Origin: Pyrrhoderma lamaoense
Lineage: Eukaryota; Basidiomycota; Agaricomycetes; Hymenochaetales; Hymenochaetaceae
NCBI GenBank assembly: GCA_002794735.1
Contig: NBAZ01000002.1
Coordinates: forward strand, 620,001-684,000
Length of the DNA: 64,000 nucleotides
Direction: 5' to 3'
The notes under the pieces were generated by a model. The model worked only from the letters and a program-made list of their open reading frames with translations, did no database searches and was not told the origin of the DNA. The position numbers and the translations under genes were made by a program. Numbering within the stretch: position 1 is the first letter of the stretch; every line of letters begins with the position of its first letter. Below are positions 47,444 to 61,400 of the stretch, piece after piece.

Positions 47444-50400
47444 GACTTCTGTTGGTGAAGGTTAGTGTCACTGTTCGCACTACCAAGAGCGGCAGTAAAC
47501 GTGACCACGCCGCTTCTTGGACCTTTTCCCTCCAAAGACTACTTTACTCTCAGTAACTCTGGCCGCATCTCTTACAATCTAGTTCTTAAAACTTTACTTT
47601 CAAGTGCATATGACCGGCTGCTTAAATTTGAAAGAATTTAAAGATAACAACTTACTGAAGATGTGCCCAATTCTCTACGGGTTTTTGTCAGAAGAGGCAT
47701 CCTAAAGGTATTCAAAACTCTCACAGTCAGTCAACTCAAAGAACATTCAACTAGAAGAATTAGAATTGTGGCCTTGTATATTTTGCGACATAGCCTCGAA
47801 CGTACACCTATCAAGTTGCTGTGATGAATAGTCCTATCCATAAATCTATCTATCAGCGGTGATAACTTCTCCGTTCGCATTCAAAGGGGATCGTATTGCC
47901 CACCACTTTTAAAAATCATTTACGATCACGTCGGGATCCAATCTTGCGATGTCAATGAATGTACTAATCGCGCATTGACTAGTCACAAGTTGATCATTAC
48001 TCCATAATAACGTTCGTAAACGTAGGCGAGAACTTCTAAGCAGACACTATCACCGGAATATACCACATTAGGCATTTGCCGACACCTACGGATCCTTGCA
48101 CTACTACTACGACACTGAGTTACTCTCGACGATTGGAAAAATATCGAATTTTCTGAACATCGGCTCTAGACCATAAGCGCTAATTGCCTGGAGTCTAAAA
48201 AAAGGTAGTGTAAAGGAGGCGGCGTCAATACGAACAGTAATCAGCAATCAAAAGTTGTTGAAGCTATGCACTAGCAGCAACATCAGCTCCGACCTCGACC
48301 TAGCTAACGTGAGAAGAGAGCCACAAATAATGGGCACCTCGGAGAAATATCTTGCGCGCTCATCGGTGATTTAGATCCGTTCTATCAATGACAAGCTCCC
48401 ACTTCCGCTTGCCCAAACTTTCGAGCCGGACTCAGGCGAGTATAGTTGTTGAGTAACCGTGCCACAAGCCTTTTTCTGTCTAATGGCGTCTCCGCGTGTA
48501 CCCGTTAAGCTCGATCTGCAATGCAAGCTGTGTACTCGATGGTGATCACAGTGTGCTCAAGAAGGAGATAGTATTGCGTTGCCAGGCCACAACTTTCCCA
48601 TCATTGCATGCTCAATGGAAATGAGCGGCTCAATACGATCTTACCTATTTCAATCGAGAAGCCTGAACCTAATCTGATAAATAATTTCAAAAAGGTAAGA
48701 GTTTCTTCTGCTTTCGTTAGTCAACTAAGCGCCGAAGAAGAATCATTCCCCTCGTTATCCACACTCCATCCCATATATTCTTAGATCTTAAAGAGGAAAT
48801 ATTTTTCGTCAAACGATTGTGTGGACCCTGATCCAATTTACAGATCCACGAGGATACGTTCAGCAATGAAATGTAAAATACTACTAAGCTAGTTAAAATA
48901 CAAGAAAATGGCACTCGGGGCCCCAACGCTCCCTAATGGATGACTGATCCGCATAGGGTAAGAGAGATGGGAAGAGGGGGGCGTCTAAACTGAATGCAAT
49001 GTGTTGCGGAGGTGGTGGTAAGGAAGTCCTTTAGCCACTTCGGCCTCGGCCCCAAAGAAAAGGAAATAGAAATTTTAGATCTCTCAATCTTTCAGTCTTT
49101 CAGTCATCTGTATAGTGATAGTTGATAGTATTCTTAGATTACAGATCCCCGCCCCGATATTCTCGTACATCCTCATAGCTTTTGTTCATCTTTCCCCTTC
49201 TAGTTAGGCATTCAACGGGTCCTTTGGCAGTTGTCCCTCCCTTAGGGCTCTTGTGCACGGATGTGGTTCCGTATTTCTTACTACTATGCATTATCGTGAT
49301 TCCGTTTTTTCCTTGTCGGGAATAAGATTGTGGTGTCCTCATAATCTCATGCTCATAAACGTTATAAACGTAAATGACATAGTATACCCTATGAATACTC
49401 GAAATACGTATATGCTCCTATGGTGTTCTATATGATGATATCTAAATATCGAACTTAGGCTTTCTCCTCGCCTTCGAGCTTGCAACTATCGAACATTCAA
49501 CTAATAAATCAATGATACCAATTATCTCAATGACACCCCCAAGCTAAATTAGCAAGTTAATAAAGTATAGATAAGTAGAATAAGGGAAAGTTCCGTCTAT
49601 CCATCGTCGTTCCCGACCCAATGAGCTCAAAGATAAGCTTATGGATGTTTACTCGAACCGCCACAAGCACAACAACAGATTACTGGTAAGAACCGAAGAT
49701 TGATGACTATTAACATTGACAATTGCTATTTACATGTACGTTCTAATTCTGGCATTTTCATCAAGTGACTTCTACTTGGAGAGCCAACAACTCACTGATT
49801 CGAACAAACTAGTATCTTTGATATCTTTGCATCAATCTAGGCCCGTATGCCCTCACCTCCTTCTCGGGCCCTTCAGACCGAACACGCGCATAGAATCCAT
49901 CTTCACCTCCTTCACCGAGACTTTGCCATATGGTTCCCTACGTATGCTCTAAGCGAACCCAAAAATAATACTGATTTAAAAAAAAAAGTGATCACGTTAA
50001 AGTAAAAGTCAAAGGGGATTATGTATCCGTGCGCAATTCAGCCACGTACCTGGAATTTAACGCGCGCGACCCCCCCCCCCAGTAACATTTAGTTAGTAAT
50101 CCAGTAACCACGGAACTACAGGATCCAGTTGGGATGATTGAATCTCTCAAATCTTTCCCTCAATCTACGGATCCAAATGGGGCTTCCCGCTTGGATCAGC
50201 TTGGCTCGGAATCAAATTAAAATTTCTTGCATACGCTATAAGAATTATGAACTACTACGCATACTTACATACGTACATCATGTATATATATAAGTTTTGA
50301 GTGTGAATTATTTGCACGTGAATAATTCGTACTTACACATACAATTCTGAATCCATCAACTTTACCAATAATTACAAACATTATCACTGTATGTCATATG

Positions 50401-50753
50401 AGCCATACACATTCACGCTAGAGAAGCTGAGAAGCACACTTCAGAGATATGTATCCGAAGCATACCGCACGATCAAGATCCTTAGCCACACACAAAAAAA
50501 AAAAGCGAACCAAAATCAAGTGACAGGTAACAATTAAAATAGTAATAATCGATGAATAAAGTAAGCCCTCTCCCCACTCAAAATAACTGAGATATCGTTG
50601 CGGTCTGTCTCCATCTCTTCTTGGAACTCTGAAAGAACCAAAGAGTCCAAGGATAAGCAATATAGTATATATCTACTTTTCGTAGTTATAGCTATCGTTG
50701 CTGTACATCAATAATGATGACCAAGCTTCTATGCATATCTTACATGTGATTTC

Positions 50754-50812
50754 TTGTGTGTGTGTGTGAGAGAGAGAGAGAAAGAGAAGAGATGAGAGAG
50801 AGCAGAGAGAGA
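50754..50812. repeat. Compound (GT)n/(GA)n microsatellite
   Basis: A short GT run continues into GA-rich units (gtgtgtgtgtgagagagag...), followed by more interrupted GA repeats to about 50830. Confidence 0.7.
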
Positions 50813-52077
50813 ACTAGAGGAAGAGATGAGAAGAGAAGGGTATGAGTGATCTCTCTCCTTTTTTGAGTTCACAGTTAGTTCAGTTCCTTTCTATTATAGC
50901 AACTATTTAATGCAATTCAGCTCCATCGCACCTACTAGATCGAAAAAGGAGCGGGAGGCTGTGGTTCACTACGAGGAGAAGGAAGGGAGACAGACTAAGG
51001 TGTGGCTAAGTAGATAAGGACGAACGAATTGGCAGACTAATAGTTATTTGGATTGATATATGATTAAAAAAACAGATAAAAAAAGATATGTAAAAAAATG
51101 CCATTAATTATCATATTGTATGTAAGTTTGCTTGGGTTAAGTAGAATAAAAAGACCCTCCCTTATTCTGAACATGTACACAAAAAAAAAGATAGGAGAAA
51201 GGAGACACACGCAAAAAAACGAGAAGATTCACGACATTGAGGGGGAAAAGGAGGAACGACTAAGTAGTACTACTAAAGTAAAAAAAGAGCATTACGTTTG
51301 GTGAGGACCGTATGAGGCAACAGAGTGAAGAAACAGAAGAAGAAAAAACAAGATTTCATCAAAACCACATTATCGACAAAGGAGGTTAAGAGGGGTTGGA
51401 AGTTAGTAGTAAGTAAACAAGGAGAAGAAACAGACGGGAAAACAAATGCAAAATAGGAGGGAGGACTCAGTAAGATTCGAGACACAGAGGAAAAGAGAGA
51501 TAATAACGAAGGACTTTGGCTGCCAGGCGCATGATGTGTATTATACAAAACATTATACGAAAGAGTAGTTAAAAGAAAAGTTAACAAGCTTATAATTCAA
51601 AAGTACTGTATTGTACGAGTAAGTTTAAGGAGATACGAAATAAAAACAGTAAGAGAGGGGGAAAAATTCAGCAATTAGCAAAGAAAAATTCAAATCAACA
51701 GTATGACACACACAGTAGGGGAGGAAGTAGGAAACGGGAAATAAAATAGAGGGACATGTACAAAGAGAATATAGGAGGGAAGAAGAGGGGGATGAATATA
51801 GTATAAAAAAGAGGAACAATGAGGTATTAGATCAGTTTCCGTAAGGTATTGCAAGCAAAATCAAAGAAAGAAAGAAAGGAAAAAAAGGGAAAAAACTTTT
51901 TGAAATCCTCATGAGAAAAAGACCTGCGCAAGGTGTTTATTTTGGGCAAGGGCAAAAAGTGGAGTGAGGCAGCAAAAAATGAAAGAAAAGAACTAAAGAG
52001 AAAACAGTTGGTAGAATAAGATAAGAAATTAAGAATCCGGATCCAAAAATCCAAGAGATCAGCAGCAACCTTGAATA

Positions 52078-52106
52078 TCTAAATCCAAATCCAAATCCAA
52101 ATCAGC
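52078..52106. repeat. (CCAAAT)n short tandem repeat
   Basis: About four units of a hexamer (tccaaa), followed immediately by a (CAAG)n run at 52108-52121. It lies about 420 nt downstream of the STE12 stop codon. Confidence 0.7.
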
Positions 52107-52525
52107 AACAAGCAAGCAAGCAATTAGAGGCAGTTCGGCCATCACCATGCAAGCTTCAACGTGAAAGCTAGTGGTGGGTCAGCTAGCTTTCTTACAGTCC
52201 AGCAATGACAAAGGGTACGCCTAGAGTAGAGGTAGGGCAAGTGGAAGGGTGCGAAGAAAACACATGAAAAACAACATAGGGCGATCAACGCACACAACGA
52301 AAAAAACGGCGCGTAAAAAAGTCCCAATGGGCCTAAGTCCGAGTGGAGGAGAGCGTAAGGGGGAGAGGAGGGAAAGGCATATCAGCGGCAGCAGCAACAG
52401 CAACGGCGGCGCACATTCAGCATAGAAATCGCATAGTAGGTCGCATATCATCAATATTTTTTTAATAAATCTCCTATTCTTATTGTTTTCCACACTTTCA
52501 TCGAATTAAAAATAAAGTATCATTT

Positions 52526-55500
52526 TTAAAACATTGACGACGACGGCGCGTTTGCTGATGTTGTACCTAGATTGAAGAAGTTCCCGGCATTCGCCGAGAC
52601 GCCCGTTGCGGTGGCGCCAGCAGCAGCAGAAGTATACTGATTTTGAGCTGCGGCACTCCCATTGGCATATACCTGATTGTAAGTAGCGTTCATCGAGCCG
52701 GCACCCGCAGCACCGTCAAACCCGCCCATGGCTGTGTTACCGATCAACGACTGTAACTCATCTTGGTAAACAGATCCCGCTGGAGAATGTTGAGCTGTAC
52801 TAGGTGTCTGCTGTTGTTGTTGTGATTGCTGCTGTTGTTGAGTAAACTCCATCAGCTGAGCGTTAAACTGTGCAGGGCTAGAAGCCGCCGAAGCTGAATA
52901 TTGCTGTTGCTGTTGTTGCATCGCATAAGGGTGATATCCACGAGCGGCGACGGCTGCGGCTCCATTCACACCATTCGCAGCAGCAGCGGCAGCTCCATTT
53001 CCATAAGCACCCATCTCAAAATTGGCAGTCGACGGGCGTCGGATACTTTCACCTACGCGTGGGATTGTAGGCGTAACGCTTCTATAACGGCGTACAGGCC
53101 CGATCGAAGCATTACTGGCTGCTAACCCTTGTAACCCAAGACCAAGTGAGGTCGGGTACAATGTGTTATGGTCAAATGTCTGCTTATGTGCCGGCGCTGA
53201 TAAGGAGCCAGCGGAGCTCGGAACGGATGCACCAGAGAACGTCGTGTTTGTGTACTCATTTGACAAATAAGATGCTGCTGTCGAAGCTGAAGATGGGTTG
53301 CCATAAGGAGTTGTATAGCGCGATAACCCTACGTTAGTATTTCCAAAAGATGGCGAAGATTGAGTAGACCCAATTTCGTACGAAGCTGGAAGGGAATTCG
53401 AGTGACCAGACATTCCCATCCATTCGCCCTGTCCATTAAGACGAGGAGAATTCTCTGGGCTCATCACCATCGCAGGAAAAGCTGCGTCGTTACCACCAGC
53501 CATTCCAAAAACACCGTTCCCAGCCGAAGGTGGTGGAATGCTAAATCCATCTTCGTCCTCAATACGCATCTGATCTGTGACCTCGATCTCACACGTATTC
53601 AAATCTACCTGATCTACATTTTCTTCTCCATCGGCTTCTCCCGGAGCATCTAATGATACCTGAGCACCATCGCGTTGATGGGTCCTAAGATGCTGAGAAA
53701 GGTTGTCTTGGCGAGAGAAACGACGTCCGCATGCTTCGCATTTGAATGGTCGTTCCATAGTATGCATCCTAACGTGCCTCTTCAAATGTTCAAGGCGTTT
53801 GAACAGACGCTGACATGAATATAACGGACAAACAAATGCTTTTGTCTTGCGAGGCCCTGCTGTTGGAGCATTGGCGCCATTCCCACTTAATGAGCTCGGG
53901 AGGGAGTTACTGTGCGAATGGTTGGAGGCCAAAACCGAGTACGGTCCACGCGGCGAAAGGTGATAAGGACTATGGCTGATTGGAGCAGTTGCATGTCTTT
54001 GAGGTCTCGACCTGTTCAACATAGCAAGATGATGAGCTTGCACAAGTCTCTGGCTATCCGCCTGTCTTTGTGCTTGAACGTGTCTTCCGGTAGTTGAGCC
54101 ACCAAGACCCATCTGCGCTTCAAACATAGCAGAAGCATTCAACTCTCCGTCCGTATCATCAACCACCTCACCACTAATGGCGCCATGAGATCCTTCGCGA
54201 TCGTCCTCAGAAGAATCTCTAGCCAATGCGCTTCGTGCAGTACGCGGGCCTTTTTTCCTTCGTTGTTTGTAGTTAGGGCTCCCTTCGAAGAGTGAGAACA
54301 TATTGAAAAGGGTGTTCGAGCCGTTACCCCCATTAGAATTATCAGTCATCCCATTTCGAAGCAGTTCACTTTCCTGTTCGGCTGCTAGGGATTCTTCAGC
54401 TCTTCTCACCGCCGTCTCAAGCTCTCCTTCACCTTCCTGGGCACCCTGTGCTTTCGAGAACTGCTCGTACAGTGTCCGCTTACTGTCATAAGTGAATGAC
54501 AAAGCGGGTTCACCAACAACATGTGTCGTTGGTTCCAGACCCATCTTTTCTCGCTTCAAGTCACGCTCTAACGCATCGAGAAAGAGGCGATCATGAGGGA
54601 CAGAGAACCTAGATTTTATCAAAAGAAGAATATGGAAAAAAGCAACCAAGCAAGAAAAAAGAGGTTAGGCCAGGGAGAGGAATGCCGCCGTACGAAAAGA
54701 GAGTCCAATGATTGTAATGACACAAACGCCGGAGAATTATTGCGCGAAAACGGACAAAGTTGCGTCAAAATGAAGTTTACAAGTTCGGCGAGTGGCGAAA
54801 TGCGAAGGACAGAAGGAAGGAAGGATCCAAAAATAGAAGTTCCAATTCGTAGTAACGTTCCCAGATTATACCCGTGTGATATCAGTTACCAGAGATAGGC
54901 CAACCAAGTCACAATTCACAGTAAAAGAAAATAGAAGAGTCATAACAAAAAGTCAGTATAACCGTTCATTAAAAAATTTTGCAGAAAAGTAATTTTAAAG
55001 CAAAAGAACAAGGAGAAGGAGAGGGATCAGAAATAATGTTTCATACTATTACCCCTACCATTGTTTCGAGACAACGATAAGGGTCGAGGGAGATGAAACG
55101 GATGAGCGAAAGAAGTAATTGCATGAGAAGAATCCACGGGAGCTCTTCATCGAGTCGTCGATAAAGAAGACGAAGACACGAAGTGCAACCACATGATTCC
55201 AGTTGCTCTTCCCCAAATACAACAATAGATAGGAGTAGCCAGTATTATAAAGCGGCATCCAATCTATTTGTATGGCGGCATGGAGATGATAATGATAGGA
55301 TTACATGAAGAGAAAGAAGGAAAACGGGAGGGAAGTGAAAGACCAAAAGGTAATCTTGAAAATACGTACCAATAGAAAACCTTCTGCTTCTTCTGTGTTC
55401 TGATACACTGGTACTTGAAGAGCAAATCCAAGAAAGGAGACTATAAAAGTCCACATCAGTACAGATGTTCAACACCCGCATGTAAATTGTGTTGATATGA

Positions 55501-58428
55501 ACGAAATGAATGGAAGAACATCAAAAGGAAAGAGAAAGAAAACAAAGAAGTGCACGTGCGGGTCCTAAGCTAGAAGCTCTGACCGACCCCGGAATCTCCT
55601 AGGAGAGAACACCTTCCAAAGACAACTCTAAACCTACTCAAAGTATGGCAATGATCACAAATAGATCAAGGATTCGGGCTAGAACCTTCAAGTGCCTAAT
55701 CCCTCCTCCAATTTCAAAAAACCACACCACTTGAGCACATAAAAAAAGAAAGAGTCTGGTTCCCATAAAAAAAACAATTCCCTATGCCGTCGGCATTACA
55801 AAGTGCGGGAAGCATGAACCACAACATCCTCTCTTCGTTAAATCCCAACTTCTTCCCCGCTTGCCCCTATCCACGAGTTGAGACGTATCACGGGTTCAAA
55901 ACTTCTTGAACTCGAAGGCAGGATCATATCTCATAAGGTGCAGCGGGATAACGATAACAAAGAAAGCAATCGCGGAAAAAGGGAAAGAGGGATAACAGCA
56001 AGTAGGAGAGAGAAGAAAAGTTTCGTACCTTTGGTTCCTCAAGGCAGGCATCTGTCCCCGGCTTCAGGTTTCTCAAGTCCGAGAATACACCTTCCTCAAA
56101 CTTCTTCATGTTCCGTACTGGTCGGCCTGTGTGTTTTAGCGTCAATTACGTGGAGTACCCAACATATGGATAGTCGAGAATGTAGATGTATTCGTTGATT
56201 GAATCGCATATCCACAGACGGAGATTGACCAGATAAAGTTGCATCACGTCCCAATAGTAAACATCAGATCAAGAACACCAAGACCAAAAGATCCAGGTTC
56301 GCAAGAGATGAGAGAGTCAGGTAGTAATAAAGATGCAGCGACACCATCATCGGAAGACCGGGAGATAGTCAACGAAGGTTAGGTGGAAATTATCACCAAA
56401 AGTAGGCAAAATCCAAATAAGGACAAACAACGACCACGGCAATTCACAGAAGAAGCCGAGAAGAATGAGGAACCCAGAGTACACAACGGAAATGGTCGGG
56501 GTATAGGGGAGGAAACAGAAGCCAAACCGGAAAGAAGCCACAGGAGAGGACATGAAAGCGGTTAAAGGGGGCCGACGGTATTTACGATATAGTGGACAAA
56601 GGACAAAAGAAGGGGGAGAAGATGCACAGGATTATCCATGATTCCAAAAAGCGCAATTGATAAAATTTGTTGATGCAAGTATTTTTTGATCCCAGAACGA
56701 GAGTGTTGATAGATAAAAAAAGCATGCGCAAAAGGGCAATCGAAATGATGGAAGAAGTAACGTTGATGGTGTTCAAAAAAATTAAGATTTGGTGGAACGT
56801 GTAAACGATCGAAAAATAGGATTACCCGATCCACCGGAGGGCCAAGTAACCAGTCAAGAGACACAACAAAACGACGAAAAAATGAACAGGACAGTGTCAT
56901 GGGTGGTCCAGATACGCAATATATCAATATTTGATTATTAAAATAGAGTAAAGGAAAGAATGGAAATCAGACATCAAATTAATAGAAATAGAAAAAGGAA
57001 GGTACATACCGAAAGCTTCAAACCTGAAGACAAGAGCCCGAACAATATCTGTTCCCGTTATGTGGTACAAACCTGACCAAAGTACACAGGAAACATATTC
57101 ACCTATCATATTGGGGGAGACAAGAAAAAAGGGTTAGCAACCGTTTAACCAAGGTAAATACCATAAGAAGAAAGAAAACTATACAGGGAAGTAAAAGAGA
57201 AGAATGCAAGGAAGTAATGGAAATAGTAAAGTGACCTCCAAAAGTCAGAATCATGAATGCAGGGGAATAGCTCGATTGAAAAAAAGCAATTAATCCCAAG
57301 AGAGGAGATAGCGCTCAAAAAGCCACAACATCTTCCAGGATATCACTCGACTACGCGTTCATACCTCAATATCATCGGCCGCACTGCCGATCCGATCTCA
57401 CACCCTTGCAATCCGATTCAATCGCACTTAAGCGACCAGGCTGCACTGCTGCCCCTCATTGCTCTCTTTTCCCATGACACGGGGCCTAGTCAAATAACCC
57501 AAGCCCACGCGAAGAAAGTAGATAGAAACCAACTAGCACCAAAAGAAAGAAGAAAAGAAAAAACATAAAACAGAAGACGAAAAAGAAAAGAAAAGGATAA
57601 AGCTCAAACGGAAAGCAATGTGACGGTAGGAAGGAGGATATTAATTAAAAACGAGAAGGGTTTCTCTTCTCGACACTTACCAGATGGTAACAGAAACCTG
57701 TTGAGAGCTGGATGCGAGTTAGGATGAGGCATCATAGGAGTTCCCATTCCGTTCATACCATTTCCAACTAGAGTGCTAGGGTCTTCATCTGCATTGTCCG
57801 CATCAACCCACCGACTCGGAGCGGTCGCAAGGAAGAACTTGAGTCGATCAAGGTGAGCTAGCAACTCGCTTTCTTTGTGAGTTAGAGGTCGGCTTAGAGG
57901 GGTCCCATGAACGACGACCTGAGTTTTGCCAGTTGATTGATTGGAGTTGGATGGGTTGGATGGAGAAGGAGAAGGGATCGTCACAGCCGTCCCGGTTGTC
58001 TGTGGGAGCGGACTTGATCGAGCACTTGACGAATTAGAAGAAAGCGATGCGCTCTTTGCGTGGTGTCCATAGAAATGGGACGAAGACTGCGAAGACTGAG
58101 AGGTATGTGTTTGTGATTGGGGCTGTGAAAGCGCTGATGCTGCTGCGATGCTGGATGCAGTCAAGTTGGAGGAACCTGAGTAAGCATCTGTGTTTGAGGT
58201 AGATGTCGAAGCAACAGAAGGAAGCTGGGCTAAGACACCTCCCGAGTTGGAAGGTAACGTGTATTGATCAAAGGAAGAAGTGCTGGGGGTTGCAAAGTCG
58301 TATGAAGAGAAACCTTGAGTACTCGCTGCTGAATTTGGGGGTACATGCGAATAGTAAGAGGCAGAATTCGAGAAATGCTGCTGATCGTAGTGTGCATGGT
58401 GAGTGTGAGGGCCATATGCGTCCATCAT
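52526..58428 (-). CDS. STE12: STE12-type transcription factor (homeodomain-like plus two C2H2 fingers)
   Basis: Target of the pheromone/filamentation MAP kinase pathway. Five exons, 57681-58428, 57010-57102, 56029-56126, 55370-55440 and 52526-54608, total 3093 nt, exactly 1031 codons, with all phases matching. The STE12 DNA-binding domain is split over exons 1-5: ESELLAHLDRLKFFLATAPSRW, HPALNRFLLPSG, then VSCVLWSGLYHITGTDIVRA, RPVRNMKKFEEGVFSDLRNL, LDLLFKYQCIRTQKKQKVFYW, and FSVPHDRLFLDALERDLKRE. In the last exon two C2H2 fingers follow (CPLYSCQRLF...HVRMH; CEACGRRFSRQDNL...HLRTH), as in SteA/Ste12-alpha. The C-terminus is low complexity with polyglutamine and polyalanine. The start ATG at 58428 gives MMDAYGPHTHH. 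The four introns are 578, 883, 588 and 761 nt, far above the 50-100 nt usual in this window. No missing base was needed. Confidence 0.95.
54609..55369 (-). other. Long STE12 intron 4 (761 nt)
   Basis: Starts gtacgt within the tryptophan codon of KVFYW and ends tctag before FSVPHDR. No nested element was recognised. Confidence 0.85.
55441..56028 (-). other. Long STE12 intron 3 (588 nt)
   Basis: Starts gtacg after ACLEEPK and ends ttttatag before SPFLDLLFK. The acceptor side is T-rich on the coding strand. Confidence 0.85.
56127..57009 (-). other. Long STE12 intron 2 (883 nt)
   Basis: Starts gtatgtacc after VRALVFRFEAF and ends acacacag before RPVRNMKKF. It is the longest intron in the window. 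A 121-codon minus-strand frame (56562-56927) lies inside it but has no family features. Confidence 0.85.
57103..57680 (-). other. Long STE12 intron 1 (578 nt)
   Basis: Starts gtaagtg after LLPSG and ends atatgatag before EYVSCV. It is pyrimidine-rich on the coding strand. No nested gene was found. Confidence 0.85.
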
Positions 58429-61400
58429 TGTTGTACTTTGACTGTGGTAGTCAAGGGGTTGGTTATGAATTGTGTGGTAGACGATGGAGGGTGGGTAATT
58501 AATATGATTGCAGTAAAAATTGGGAATTAGATGCAAAAATATACGAGTAAAAGTTGTACAGTCAGATATTCAGACAGACAAAAGGAGACGGAATCAAGAG
58601 CAAGAATAAGCTAGCCTAGCGGTTGAGGGATGGCTTTGTTGACGTTGATGATGATTGTGTTGCTACAGGCCAGATATTGATAAAAAAAAGGGAAGTGCAA
58701 AATGTTCCGTTCGTCTTAGGGCACCGGGTTTTTTGGAGTGAGATTGTGGTTGAGGACGATATATATATCAAGATGTGGATGGATAGAGGGTAGTGGATAG
58801 ATTTGTATGGAAGAGAGAGGAGCGATTGAGAGGGTTAAGTATCTTGAGTAAGGGATGGTGTCGGGTAGTTACGTCCGGATGAAAATAGGAGACGAGAGAT
58901 ACGGGAGTGCCGAAGACGAGGATATTAAAGAAAAGAGAGAAATAGAGAGAAATTAGTATACTGCAGACTGAAGTAGAGTAGAGTAGGGTAGAGAGAGAGG
59001 CGGAGGTGGTGGTGGTGGTGGAAGGAGAGAGAGAGAGTAGATGTAGTGATGAGGAGACACATACCTGATGAGATCTGTCCACTCTCGTTCAAAGGGTGCT
59101 ACGGCCAGTGCCGATCACCTGTTCAGTCGACCCCCTCAGCTATTTATTATGCCCACCCAACTACCACTTCAGGGTCTAATCTCTGTCCCCATCAACTGGT
59201 CCATGGGTCCGCATGCCCAGGGTCCCAGAGACGCTGAACAAGTCATCCCCTCCCGCGTGGCTTGCTTCGCCCAGTTGAACACCGGCCCAGTGCGCCCGAC
59301 TAGGCCAGATTTGCATTCCCCGATAGTCAACCCATCTCTCTCCGCGTCTCCTTTGCTCCTCCCCCCCGCTCGTCCGTTGTTGCTATCCTATCTACCCAAG
59401 CCAACTCTTTGCAACGTCAATCTCATGCTAAACCATCTCCTTTCTTCACCGAATGCACTGATGATACACATTGCAAAACACAGGAACAATACACCCCCGC
59501 CGGCTCTTTGCTTGTCTCTGCTGGGGCTGATGATTGATAAACACCTATCAGCTATCCAAGTGGGTGGCAAGACGGATGACATAATCCAATCGATGTCCTG
59601 AGCCATCTATAGTATCTTGCTGCTTAACCTTTTGTCTCTTCTCTCAATAACATCTCGGGCACTTACTTGCCTCTCGGAGCACCACTCTTCCCGTCCCCTT
59701 CATGCTCTCTCTCCCCTCCCCGCACACTCTCTTCCAAGTCAACGCCCCCCCACCCCCTTGCCTTATTCATCACGGACAGCGCCACTTCGCATCAACACAA
59801 TTCATCTATTTTTTTCTCTCTCTTTTTTCTTCTTTCATCTTTTAATTCCTCTATCCCTTTTTTCGCATATTTCATTATTCTCTCTTATTTCCTTCCTTCC
59901 GCTAGTTCTCTGTCAGACCATCCCAGGCTTCTATCAACTAAATCACACACAAAAAGGAAAGGAAAAGAAAGAAAAAAAAAACATTCGGAGTATCCAATCT
60001 CTTCTCACCTTCCTCTTCTCTTTAGCTTCTAATCCTAATCCGCTTCTTTTTTTTTTCTTCTGTCCACTCCTATACTTCTCTCGGCCCTCTCGTCGTTGCA
60101 CGTAATCGAGATCGGGGGAGGGTGGCAGGAGGAAGAAATACAAGCACTACCGTATACTGACATACTGACTTTTTGATCCATTTCCCCGATGTACCGAAAA
60201 ATACTACCAATAATAATATCTCGCCTATCACATACATGTTGAGAATCAGTTTGATCTTTCTCTCTCCTTCCAACTCTCTTCCCTCCCCACCTCTTTCCTT
60301 TCCTTTCCTTCCGCATCTTTGTAACGACAACCGTTCAGCGGCGTTTTAGAAACCCATTTAGAGGATGCATCCTTTACTTTGACACTACTAATACCTTGTA
60401 CTTGTTCTATCTACTGATAACTACTACTACTAATACTTTTACTAAACAAACCGTAAATTGCCAAACCGCCACCCGCCAAATATCATTATTATGTCATCTC
60501 CCTCGATCCCTCCTCCCTTCCAACACCAGTGACAGTACCGGCATCAAAAAAAAACCAATCAGCCGAGTTCAGGATGATTGCGAGTGTTGAATGGTTTACC
60601 ACGACAAGCAAGGAGAGAGAGGCTGGGTGGATCATGGATTGTGGATCCTCAACCCCCTCCCCCTTCCCAATCATTCTTCTCTCTCTCGGCCCCGAGTCCG
60701 ACCCTAAGACGTAAGACCCACCCCCGCCTCGCCTTCATCTACATCCATCTGTACATTTTCCATCTACACATATAAATATACAATGCATATGATATACTAA
60801 TATTATACTGCTATACACACCACACACATACTCTACATCATAGTAGTACGTGTGCGCTATGACACCCACCCACGCACTCACAACTCTCCCGCTCCCCCCC
60901 CCCCTCCTCGACCCTGCTTGCTGTGTCTTCCCTCTCCTGTGGCCCGCGCGTGTGAACTCACAGCACTCCCGGTGATTAGTCGTAAGGAATGTAAGAAAAA
61001 TGAGTAAGGAAAATGGAGTAAGCAGGATGTTTAAATGGGTGTTACATGGTTGTTGAATCAAGAAGTACCCGACAATAGATACCACCCGGAAGTTTTCTTA
61101 TTCCAATCCTTAATTTTTTTTTTTTTTTTTAATAATCCATCCTCATAATTCTATTCTACCCTAATTTGTTTCTGACATATTCCCCTTCCTAAGTTCCTTT
61201 GATTCTTTCTTCTCCTTCTCCCGTTTCCGTTCGTTCATCCGATCGAAGTGAACGAGTCAGTTGACTCTTATTTTTACTATATAATTCGTTATTTTTGTAT
61301 ATCTAATAATCTATCTGATATGCCCTTTATTTTTTTGAAAACATTTTTCACCTATCTGCCGTTTACTTTGTACTTTATTTTAATCCGAAAACCAGAGATC

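Larger units (their letters stand above)
47444..52525. other. Gene desert between the small gene and STE12
   Basis: About 5 kb without a supported gene. The left part has mixed composition with no motif I recognise. The right part (50750-52500) is strikingly purine-rich on the plus strand, with GA, AAAAG and (CCAAAT)n runs, and probably includes a long 3' UTR of STE12. Frames such as 49139-49342 (minus) show no family features. Confidence 0.5.

Noticed and set aside
56562..56927. 121-codon frame inside STE12 intron 2
   Set aside because: It has no motifs and matches the T-rich coding-strand composition of the intron. A nested gene is not supported.
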